NCBI GenBank assembly: GCA_021442155.1 | Contig: CM038222.1 | Location: 113,153,121-113,217,120, forward strand | Direction of reading: 5' to 3' | Source of the DNA: Cymbidium sinense | Lineage: Eukaryota; Streptophyta; Magnoliopsida; Asparagales; Orchidaceae | Length of the DNA stretch: 64,000 bases | Shown here: piece by piece, positions 26,179 through 35,804 of the stretch | Layout of the letters: each line of letters starts with the position of its first letter | Position numbering within the stretch: position 1 is the stretch's first letter | Made by a program: the position numbers and the translations under genes | The notes under the pieces: model-generated | Seen by the model: only the letters and a program-made list of their open reading frames with translations | Database searches by the model: none | Told to the model about the DNA's origin: nothing

Positions 26179-27380
26179 AGAACAAAAGAATAAAATATAC
26201 CAAGTATCCAACTCTCAATTTAAAAAGATTTTTTCTCTCAAGTTGTAATTAAAATAATAATAAGATAGATAATAAAAGAGAGCTCACTTTTTATTTGTTT
26301 TAGATTAAAGTTTATGCAAGAGCTTGTATAGAATGTTGGATGTAAACTTAGTCTTTAAATAAACTTGATTTCTTTTTAATCAAATGAAAGCAAAACATCA
26401 AAGCAATTTGAAATGATGTATTAAAGCACCACTCAATAATGATTTGAATAATTAAATGATAATCCAAAGACACATAATAAATGTAACATGAGTTGTACAA
26501 CAAGAAAATTAAGATGACAAATTACATCAAATTAGTTCACTTGAGAATCTTTTCTATAAGAACTATGTTGTGCACAAATAATTACTGTATATATAAATAT
26601 AAACTTATTAATCAATTGTATGAAAATTGAGACAAAGAAAGAGATATCTTCCACTTAATAATTTTTGAAGTTAGAAAGAGAGGAAACGTGTATTTAAGCA
26701 CACAATCTTTAATCAATCCAACTAAATAATTCAGACTAGATGGAATACACTTAGCACTCGACTTTCATCATGATACCTTGATTGAATATTTTGGCCAGGA
26801 AGATAATTGAAGTAAGATGAAGAGTTAAGCACCTTGGCAAATAGATAAACTTTTGTAAGATTTCAGCCAAGGGATTATTTCCACCAATGCTTCAAATTTC
26901 CCAAGCAAACTTCAACACAATCTTTTCGACCAAGGGAAGATATGAAATAATGAAACAGTTGTAGCACTTGAATCACAAGAATATTGAAGAGAATCACATA
27001 GCAAGGGTTGGCCAAGAGTGAAGAGGAGCTAAGAACCTTTTACCTAAGACAAAACCACTTTAAATAGAAAAGAAGAGATGAAGGGGTTGGTCAAGCATGA
27101 TGAAGTTGGAGGGAAAATAATTTAGGAAATAATTTGATTTGACTTTGCAATCACAATCAAATAACCAAAGAATATATTCTTAAGATTTCTAGTCAAGAGA
27201 GAAAGAGGAGAGAAGAGAGATTAGGTAATAGATTGAATTTTGAATTCCATGTAATAAAAAAATGAATTGGATTGGCTAAGGTAAGAGAGGCATATCCAAG
27301 CATGTAAAGTCTTCAAATTTTAAATGGAGATCTTTAAGAAAATCATGAGATATTTCTTGGAGAAGTTTTGGCCGAGGTGA

Positions 27381-27385
<5 letters not shown>

Positions 27386-27456
<71 letters not shown>
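27386..27456. repeat. (GA)n microsatellite in the LTR
   Basis: A pure GA run of about 70 bases. The left LTR has a short AT run at the same place (21236-21251). Confidence 0.95.
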
Positions 27457-27459
<3 letters not shown>

Positions 27460-28934
27460 ATTGCGCAATCAATCTAAAAGTCGTGAAAATCAGCCAAGGA
27501 GAGAAGATTAGTTTAGATAGTATTTTGAAATTCAAATAGAATGGAACTAAAATGAAATTTTGAATTAAATGAGACTTTGTGTTAAGTGGGCAAGCAAAGA
27601 GAAAATTAAAATTAGAAAAAACCATGATGGGATTTAACAAATAAGATGTAACTTAACATAGCAAGAAATTAGAAATTTTGAAATTCAAATACAGTTGTCG
27701 GCCAAGATAGATTCCAAGTAGGTATTCAAATTAAATTAGATGCATGATATGATGAGTATATAATGAAATAATTAGAGCAAGGGTGAAGATGGAAATAATA
27801 TGAATTAATTCAATTAAAATAAATACAAGAAAATCCATAGGATTTTTGGCCAACACTATTTTCTATATTTAGGATGATCTCAAATCAATGCATTTAATTT
27901 TTTCAAATCCAAGATTATCAAATATGATTTTTTTTAAGTAATAGACATTATTTAAAATAATTCAAATAGATTTAATGTGGTCGGCCAAGGCTAGTTCCTT
28001 AAAATAGATTTAATTAAAAAGGTAAGTTTATTAAATCATGGCTTATTTGAATTTAATTTTTAATGAACTTAAAAAAATTCAATTAAAATAAAATTAGCTG
28101 AAATAAATCATGGTATGGTTGGCCAAATTATTCCAAAAAAAAGTCTAAAATTAATTTTGCATAGATATGAAAATGAATATTCAAATTAAATTCAAAATAA
28201 TTTAAATTCAAAAATTCAAGTGAATGAATTTTGAAAATTTGGAAAAAAAAGAAATTATTACGAAAACAATCAAAAATTCTATAAAAAGTTTGGATAAAAC
28301 ATTATTTGGGAGGATAATAATGATATGAGAGAGAAAATAAAAAATAGGAGAGAGAAAAGGATAATAATGTTAATTCTACAACAATTTAATTCTCATTCAA
28401 GAAATAAATGTATAAGTAGTGTAATTAAGCTTGGAAATGATTTAATAAATTTAAAAAATAATTAATCTAGCTTAGAAGCTTATTTAATGAAACTTAAACT
28501 CATGCATTTATTACATATTATCCAAATTAGATAATTTGAGGAATAGTGCAATTTTAATATATAGAAAATATGGATAAAATAAAAAATATTTTGAAATTAA
28601 TAATCAATAATTTTATTTATTGAACTCTTTGTTTGTGTTAGTATTATAATTCCTAGAATATTTCTAACTAGTTCAAGTCCAACAGCTTTAGCTTTTTGAA
28701 TTGACTGAAGAATATGGATTTGAAGAATTTTCTTGCATCATTTTAATTTAAACCAAATAGTATGATCAAGAATATATATATATATATATATAATTAATAT
28801 AAATCTAAATTAAGAATAATATTTATAATGATTAATGTGGATAATTTATCGTGTAAAGAAATAATTAGTTCTTATTACACAAGGTTTATTATCATTAAAT
28901 CAAATGGTGAGATACACAAGGTGTATACTCAACA

Positions 28935-29754
28935 CATGAAAGCATATAATCTCTGGAGTCGAAGAGTAAGCGACAAGTAGAATAATTGCTTGGGAGGTAT
29001 ATCCTCCTTTTTGCATTGTTTTATACTACGTGGCTTGAGCCTAGGTGCTCCACAAAATTTGCATTAAATAACCTATGTGTTGTCCTTGTAGTAAAACATG
29101 CAATTATTAACACAATAGTCAATCTTCAATGAGCTCACACCTACTTTTGACACCAACTTCTTTGTTCTATAAAGATCTTGTCGAACTAAATTTTCCTGTG
29201 AATTTTTCTCTTTCATTAGCCCTGCAATTTGATTAAAACATTCATGTGACATATTAAATTTAATATTGATACTTAGCATTCTAATAGTTATAAATAGTTC
29301 ATTATGGCTTTTGTAACCTTCCCATAGTGGACGTTGTGCTGCCTTTAGTAGGTCGTAGAACTCTTCTTTGTTAGTTGGATTTTCTTATTACTCCTTAAAA
29401 ATCAATTCAATTTGCATTAAGGAAAATTTCATCATAATTCCTCCTAAAATCATGTTGAGCTAAAGGGTATGCATAACTTATTGAGGCACTTACATTAGTA
29501 TCAATATGTGGCTCAAACTCACTTTGTAAAGTCCAGATCCAATAATTTGGTTGACCCCTTTAATATAGATCAAATCTGACTTCATCAGGTGTCATGAAGG
29601 CCTGATTTTAAAAGTTTCCTTATGAAAGGTAAGTTGGAAGTTGAGATGCCAAGTGTATAAATTGCTCAATACCTTTCAAGAATTCAACAGTTAATTTTTT
29701 TCTTCCTAGATGCAATCTATTGTACATCCATGATCGCTCAATGAACATATCCAT
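28935..29754 (-). pseudogene. CACTA TNP2-like transposase, N-terminal part
   Basis: The likely start is the ATG at 29754, giving MDMFIERSWMYNRL and LTVEFLKGIEQFIHLASQL, the N-terminal transposase-associated domain of CACTA proteins. Further left (29279-29073) come MSHECFNQIAGLMKE, YRTKKLVSKVGV and KIDYCVNNCMFYY, matching the family's conserved block of the type KIDxCxNxCMLxY. The last recognisable residues before the copia insertion are LTPEIICFH. The gene resumes at 19627. Stops and frame changes are present. Confidence 0.8.
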
Positions 29755-30987
29755 ATTCTATATAAATTAAAAAGTGTGAGGGGTTGATTCATATTATATA
29801 TTAATTACAAACTTCCTGATGATTGCATAATCAAAGTTGAATATAATGTTATTGCCTAAGAAAATAAGTTGTTCATTATGGATATCCATAATTACTAATG
29901 ACTACCCATCATTCAAAGATTGAACCTTTTATGGTAAGGCCATAAATATTTTTAATTAAATTTAAATTGACTTAAAATTATTAAATTTTCTTTACTGATC
30001 TGCCCAACCTAAGGTTGGTCAACGAGATCGAGGGAGATGGGAGGGGAGAGCTCAAGTAGGGGGAGTGATCGAATGGTATGTGAACCTAAACAATACACAA
30101 TTATTGCAATGTCAAAACATTTTGATGATCAATATATTAATATATTTATAAAATTTTATCATTGATATTTTCATGTATTCTAATAATTTGATGCAACATA
30201 TAATCAAGAAATTATCATTTCTATAAAATGCATATCAACACCTTAATTTAATTTCTTTAGAATGCATTTTAAAAATGCAATTTCATAATTCAATAATCAC
30301 CAAATTATTAAATAAAAAGTATAATATATGTACATTTATTCATCAAAATTATGAATCACATAATTAACAAATAAACACCTTAAATTTAGTGGAAAATACA
30401 TAACTTGAAAGTCTCAACCTAAAACTTAAAAAAAAAAGCATGCTTATTATATAAAATCATAAATTTAACTCTACATAAGAATTTAAGTTTGAGAAAATAG
30501 ATCATAACATAATTTTCATCAAGATCTAACTCAAAAGTAATGAAATTTTTTTAAAATTTCAAATCTAATTTTCTTAGGAATGAATGGATGAAATTACAAA
30601 AATAGCTTTGTAGGTAAGAGATCGAGGTGCGATTCTATGGAGAAATCAGATAAAAAATGCACATTTTGATTGAGAGTTAGTATGCCCTAGGCATATTCAC
30701 CGTCATCGATCAATAGATCAATTGATATTGAGAGAGAGAGAGAGGAGGATAGTGCTCAGGTCATGGGGATGGGGTGATTCATTTCCCCTTAAGTTACAAT
30801 TTTTGGTAGATTTTTCATCAAGAAATTTGCCAAAATTTTTTTGGATTTTCATCTAGAAAACTCGCCAATCTTTAAGTGCCATTTGGGCGACAAAAGTTAT
30901 AGTTGGCACTTCCATTGGAAAAAAATTTCGAGGGAAAAATCTGTAAGAAATTCAACTAGTAATTTTCTTCATAATTTTCTACCACTG
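29755..30987 (-). repeat. CACTA 5' leader and subterminal repeats
   Basis: 29755-30600 is AT-rich sequence upstream of the TNP2 start with no ORF. 30780-30970 holds words such as GGTAGATTTTTCATC, TTGGAAAAAAATTTCG and AAAAATCTGTAAG, mirroring the left subterminal region in opposite orientation. A short GA run is at 30741-30752. Confidence 0.55.
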
Positions 30988-31019
30988 TTGACATGGGCAG
31001 ATTTAGACTTACCAAATTT

Positions 31020-31335
31020 CTCATTGATCCAGGTACATCAGTGAACATTATGAATCAAAAGACCCTTGCCTATTTGAGGATTGACATCTCCACACTCCGA
31101 GGAGATCGAATGATGTTGAGAGGATTCAATGAATAAGGTGAGAGTGCTTTAGGTGCCATAGTGTTACCTTTGGAGATAGGTGACTGGAAGACTGAAGCTA
31201 AGTTTTACATCATTGATTCGAATACTTCATTCATTGCTTTGTTTGGTAGGCCTTGGATACATCAGAACAAGATAATTCCATCCTCCCTCCATCAGTGCTT
31301 CAAGTTCCACATCATATTTGGTGTCAAAGTTTAGG
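31020..31335 (+). pseudogene. pol: Tat-type gypsy protease fragment
   Basis: One frame reads LIDPGTSVNIMNQKTLAY with the active-site motif IDPGTS. It continues through a stop at 31132-31134 to LGAIVLPLEIGDW, FIALFGRPWIHQNK and IIPSSLHQCFKFH. The GRPWIH..PSSLHQ block is diagnostic of the Tat/Ogre group protease. The fragment directly follows the CACTA right end, and nothing else of this element is visible. Confidence 0.7.
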
Positions 31336-31499
31336 TTCTAGTGGATAGATTTGGATGTCGAACACCAAATGGAGTACATTACTTGGCTAGGTGTTTGCAA
31401 AGGGCTAATTTAATTTCCAAATAAAACAATTTTCTTATAATTTGACTTGCTAATTTCATTTTTAAAATATTTAATTCTGTATTGCAAACTTAAATGATA

Positions 31500-31660
31500 G
31501 ATTTCATGTTCCAGGCAATTCTATGAACCTATATCCTACTCTCATTAATTGTGTCTACATAAATTAACCAAATTAGTTTCAATAAGCGTACCATAATCTG
31601 ATTGAATTTGAGTGATATTAAATCAGTAAGAAAGTAATCCACTTATATAATTAAAATCTC
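31500..31660 (-). pseudogene. pol: Possible copia integrase core trace
   Basis: The minus strand reads NITQIQSDYGTLIETN and then NLVNLCRHN before a stop. It resembles the SDxGxEF...FC block of copia integrases around the second catalytic Asp. Only about 30 residues are readable, so this could be chance. 31336-31500 and 31660-31880 are AT-rich with nothing recognisable. Confidence 0.35.
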
Positions 31661-31884
31661 CCCTTATTTCATATTAACACAAAGTACTAACATTGGATAA
31701 ACTTAAGGTTTCATGCAAGTTCTAGTTTATTTATTTGTACTAGTTTATTTACTTCTTATTATTGTTTATATTTATAAAAGCTTTTACTTATTATAATTTT
31801 CATTTACATATATCTCCTTAAAAATAAGGAAGCATTATTTTATATTTTAAAATAATTAAAAAAAATTAATTGTCATATTGCATT

Positions 31885-32870
31885 CCTATTGTGATAACAT
31901 GCCTCCTAATTCAGCTTGCCAAAATTAAATAGATCATTTGAATAAGAGAGTAGAAGAATTAGCCTTACAAATTGAAGATAGAAAACTTGGTGTTGAACAT
32001 AGCCACTCAAGTTTAAAATAGGATTATTATGGCACAAACCCCACTTTAATTCAAAATCATATTGAGGTTGGCTCATTTTGAGATGAGCTCATTAGAAAAC
32101 TATATGGAACACATACACCTTAAGAGATATCCATTGAGGAATCACCTTAAGCCAACTATAAAGGTTAAGATTTATGTCCTACATATAATGTAGTCCATGA
32201 TCCTAATAGGTTATTAGATTCACTTTATATAGATAAATGAGTTCTTTGATTGGTATAAGATGGATGACTATCAAAGACTCACATTTATTAAAATAAAACA
32301 AAAACACCATGCCAAGGTCTTTTGTGATAATATTTTGGTTAAGGAAGAGAAGATAAATAAACACATTCTCACTTGGAGATGTTTAAGGACAAGAATTGTC
32401 CTAGAAATCTTGAGGAGAAATTATATGAATAATTAATGTCCCTTAAGTAAGGCAACATACTAGTAATGGAGTACATGAACACATTTGAAGATTTGATAAC
32501 AATAACTAATTGCACGAATCAAGAGAGGTAGTTAGTACATAAGTTTGTCATTGGATTTAAGAGTAACATTAATAATAAGGTAGAGTTACATGATACACAA
32601 ACCAATGAAGATGGTTTTCCATATGCTTTTCTCCTAAATAAGAATAAGAAGGCATCCTCTTCGCCTTAATCTAAGAGTCCAAATTCTTCTAATCAACCAT
32701 CCTCCTATCTTAGCTAGAAGTCTATTGATAGACTTAAATGTCCATATTCTAGTGCACAACCAAATAAGAATGGCAGTGAATCTTGTTTAAGACTAAGGAT
32801 TTAATGTGCTTCAAGTGCCATAAAAAAGAACATTTAAGAAAATAAATCATATTACTGGAGGATAATTTAT
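31885..32870 (+). pseudogene. gag: Chromovirus-like gypsy gag
   Basis: Blocks in order and shifting frames: HLNKRVEELALQIEDR (31938 on); FFDWYKMDDYQRLTFIKIKQ (32232 on), the gag core; a segment reading MEYMNTFEDL and then NNKVELHDTQTNEDGFPYA (32470-32630); and a knuckle remnant MCFKCHKKEHLRK near 32810 that lacks its last Cys. The capsid-type organisation is that of chromovirus gag. Several stops interrupt it. It runs into a GAA microsatellite and then, abruptly, into the end of an integrase. Confidence 0.6.
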
Positions 32871-32901
<31 letters not shown>

Positions 32902-32940
32902 AGAAGAAGAAGAAGAAGAAGAAGAAGAAGAAGAAGAAGA

Positions 32941-32988
<48 letters not shown>
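32870..32988. repeat. (GAA)n-(GA)n compound microsatellite
   Basis: About 75 bases of GAA followed by about 45 bases of GA. In the gag frame it encodes a Glu run and then Glu-Arg, so it probably grew from an acidic linker after the zinc knuckle. The poly-Ser, poly-Leu and Ser-Leu frames on the other strand are not genes. Confidence 0.95.
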
Positions 32989-32992
<4 letters not shown>

Positions 32993-33009
32993 TAGTAAAT
33001 GATGTAGTT

Positions 33010-33450
33010 GAGGAGATCCATGAGCTAAGTTTGCATATAATGGTAATGTATCCAAAACCACAAATAAAACTCCATTTCAAGATATTTTAGGGCTACATCT
33101 TAAGAAACCCATTAACCTAATTACCATCTATTTATATGCATTTTTTGATTCTACATTTACAATTACAAAAGATATTCAAAGCCTTCATGAATGTACTAAG
33201 CAATAATTGGAATCAATAATACAAAATATTCTAAATAAAAAATTTAAAATAAAACTTTTAAGGAATTCAATGTAGGGGACTATATGTCAATAAGGATCTC
33301 TCCTAAGAGGTATTCATCCAAATAATTTCGAAAACTACAACCTAGGGTTGTATTGCCATGAACATTTCACAAACTAAGTGACCAGACGATTACCTTGATT
33401 AAGGCAACAAGATCACTATGACTAGACTTATATACAACACTAGCCCTAAG
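33010..33450 (+). pseudogene. pol: Chromovirus-type integrase C-terminal part
   Basis: The plus strand reads FAYNGNVSKTTNKTPFQDIL, the end of the integrase core (normally AYN.S.. TG.SPFE). It continues with a linker to about 33250 and, in another frame, a GDYMSIRISPKRYSS and FRKLQPRVVLP segment matching the GDYVMIRIRPERF...KLQAR block. Protease, reverse transcriptase, RNase H and most of the integrase are missing between this and the gag. 33450-33850 has no clear motif. Confidence 0.6.
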
Positions 33451-33849
33451 CCAAGTGAGCACATGATGATTGAAGTTACACCTAAAAAATAATTACTCAA
33501 CAACCCATCTCAAGATTGACAACTCATTCATATACAGACAACCTCATAATCAGCTGTATAATAAATAATCTATCATGGGAAAATCAAGGGTCATGAGGAA
33601 CTCACCATCCAATCATGGCAAAACTTGCTAAGGAAAGGCTCTTTACATTTAAATCCTTGAATACATTGAGATCATTTCATACCTTCTTACTTTTTCTCTA
33701 CTCTCCCACAAGCTCAAATGCTACTCCTTAAGTGCCTAGGTAGGTTATTCCTTAACCACATACATAATTGAATCCAACATCCTTATAAGCCCGATAGGCA
33801 TGGATTGAGGATGAGAACTAGAAGTCAAGCGAAGAACAAAGTAGGTCAT

Positions 33850-34960
33850 TTGGTGCAAGTCAACCAAACAAGAATATAGCAAAATGTTCAACCATTTATT
33901 ACACCACAAGACTTGGAAGATATGAAAGATCAAATCACAAGCCTAGTATAGACAACAATGGAAAAAAGTAAACTCACCGACTAAAAAAATGAAGGCTCCT
34001 TCAGGTCAACAACTCACCGAACTCACCAACAGAAGAGAGATCTATCCAGAATGCCTAATCACAATGACAATCCTATAAGGCAAGTGAAGATGAAGAGACT
34101 CAAATGAAGTGCATAATTCCAACAAAAACTTTCTCCTAGAAAATCATTAAAGCTCACCCTTAGCACAAGTTCAAGATTCCACTTTTGAAATCCTACTAAG
34201 GTTAGACTAATATGATTGACCATATAGCATACTTCGAGCAATGACATCACTATTGGATTTGGATGATGCCATGAGATGCTAACTTTTCTTCATGACTTTC
34301 AAAGAGTCAACCTCCAAATAGTTCTCATAGTTGTTGGTCAAAACCATAACTGCCTTTGTCGAGGTCAAAAGAATGATGGTAACATAATTCACTGGTACTC
34401 AAAAATTGTTGAAGAGCTTGTAAGCTCTACTATAAATGATGCAAGAGCTCCTCAAATATCTCAAGAGGTTTATCACCCATTTTCAAAGGGATATGTTGGA
34501 TATTAAAGACCTAGAGCATGCGATCACATAAATTGTGGTTGTTCATGGCCTCAAAGGGGTCCTTCTAGACATGCACTAGAACTGTAGTAACCTAAAACCT
34601 TAGCCACATTACTGGGATTAGCAAATAACCATATAAATGTTGAGGAATATGATGAGGTCACCCAACCACCTGCAATAACACTTGGAGGTGTCCCCATATA
34701 GATATCACCCTTAGAGCAAATCTAGAGAAATAAACTTTGAGTGAGGAGACATGACAAAGGAAGAAAACTCGCTCAAAGGGAAGAAGGACAAATTCATCGA
34801 TGAGAACCCAAACATCAGCCCACTCATCATCAACATGTGAGTATCCATTGCCTACCATTATTTCACCTTTAAGAGTGCCAATGGTTGAGTTAGTGGAGGT
34901 TCTCTAGAGTAAAGAATACTTCAGGTAGCCACCGCCCATAAAAGCAAATGGAGTTTGTGA
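33850..34960 (+). pseudogene. gag: Tat element 1 gag
   Basis: It starts around QDLEDMKDQITSLV (33908). The capsid-like core is at 34260-34560, where, over two frames, TFKEST, FTGTQKLLKSL, LKRFITHFQRDMLDIKDLEH and VHGLKGVLLD match Tat gag (typically TFKG.A..WF, F...FV..HF...., L..Y..RFN). NNHINVEEYDEV near 34630 is the usual KYIN.EE region. No intact frame. No 5' LTR is recognisable to the left. Confidence 0.6.
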
Positions 34961-35109
34961 TTGATCTAGGTAATAATGTGTCTATCATCATGATTATGAA
35001 TATGACACCAAAGAGTGCTACCACCTAAGGAGTTTAGTGGATGAGCTCATCAAAACTAAAAAGTTGAAGGAGTTTACCAGAATACTAGAGAAAGAAGTCA
35101 CCAAGATGG

Positions 35110-35800
35110 TTAACGAACCTATCCCGACTCATGCAGTTCATAGTCCGGGAGTCATACATGTCATCCTTGTATGAGATGGCGAGTTCTCAAAGTAAGCCAT
35201 CCTCAAATGACTGTAATTTAGAGAAGCCAACTCAACAACTGTGGTCTGGACACCTCATACCATGATGGTTACCATAAGCTTTTTGGAAATGGATCATCTA
35301 GAAGTTAGCAATCCATACAACTATGTCATCATTAGGGCACTCATTGCAAATTACCAAATTAGTAACATATTGATCAATATGGGGAACTTAATTAATATCA
35401 TCTACAAATATGTATTTGACAAATTATGAGTTCCAAACTCAACCATACTGGAGGACCATTGTTCATATTTTTTTTTTTTTTGGTGAAAGAAGGGAAATAA
35501 AAAAAAGTCATGTTCCTAGTAACCTAAGGAGAAGGTGAGAAGAAATTCACAATTATAGTTGATTTCATCATTATAAAGGAATCTACCATATAATATGATT
35601 TTTTGCCAACTACCACTCAATACATTCAGAGAAGTGGTGTTGACCTACCATTTGGCAATAAAGTTCACTGCACATGGAGAGGAGATTACCATCAAAGAAA
35701 ACTTGAACCAATCCAAGGCCTGCTACTTGCGAGTAGTAGGTGACTCAAGCAAACCAAAAGTGGTACTACAAATAGAAGTCATTATTGAATTCATGAGCCT
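35110..35800 (+). pseudogene. pol: Tat element 1 protease
   Basis: The open piece 35241-35429 reads MDHLEVSNPYNYVIIRALIA and then SNILINMGNLINIIY. This is the Tat protease active-site region with the normal DTGSS replaced by NMGNL, so the catalytic Asp is lost. A later piece (35595-35807) has TFREVVLTYHLAIKF and ACYLRVV, matching the AVxSTYHLxxKFPT...A..CY end of this protease. The solo LTR follows. Confidence 0.65.
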
Positions 35801-35804
35801 CATC

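Larger units (their letters stand above)
19628..28934 (-). mobile_element. Sirevirus-like Ty1/copia element with gag but no visible pol
   Basis: Two long direct repeats (19628-22751 and 25476-28934) flank a 2.7-kb interior. On the minus strand the order is 5' LTR (right), primer site TGGTATCAAAGC, gag, polypurine tract, 3' LTR (left). Only gag-like coding is present; protease, integrase, reverse transcriptase and RNase H are absent, and 22770-24030 is non-coding. The element interrupts the CACTA TNP2-like gene, whose coding resumes on both sides. Its left outer edge lacks about 65 bases of the LTR and no 5-bp target duplication is visible. An autonomous relative would have to supply pol functions. 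Confidence 0.75.
25476..28934 (-). repeat. 5' LTR of the copia element (right copy)
   Basis: It runs from TGTTAATTGTTAGG to TATACTCAACA and equals the left LTR plus a 318-bp internal duplication and about 65 extra bases at the primer end. Beyond 28934, CACTA TNP2 coding resumes. Confidence 0.85.
7366..30987 (-). mobile_element. CACTA (En/Spm) transposon with nested insertions
   Basis: The left end begins CATTACAGGAAAGCTACAG and the right end, read on the minus strand, begins CAGTGGTAGAAAA. Both are degenerate CACTA-type termini, followed by subterminal repeats (CTACAGATTTTTGGTGGAAA left; TTACAGATTTTTCCCTCGAAA right). Two minus-strand genes in the usual CACTA order lie inside: TNP2-like transposase (29754 to 17031), then a Ptta/TNPA-like gene (to 8172). 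A copia element (19628-28934) and copy B of the long repeat (9459-15030) are inserted in these genes. The two flanks (copy A and a Tat protease) do not obviously belong together, and I see no clear 3-bp target duplication, so the exact ends are uncertain. Confidence 0.75.

Noticed and set aside
32749..33080. Minus-strand frames rich in Ser, Leu or Phe runs
   Set aside because: They are direct translations of the GAA/GA microsatellite.
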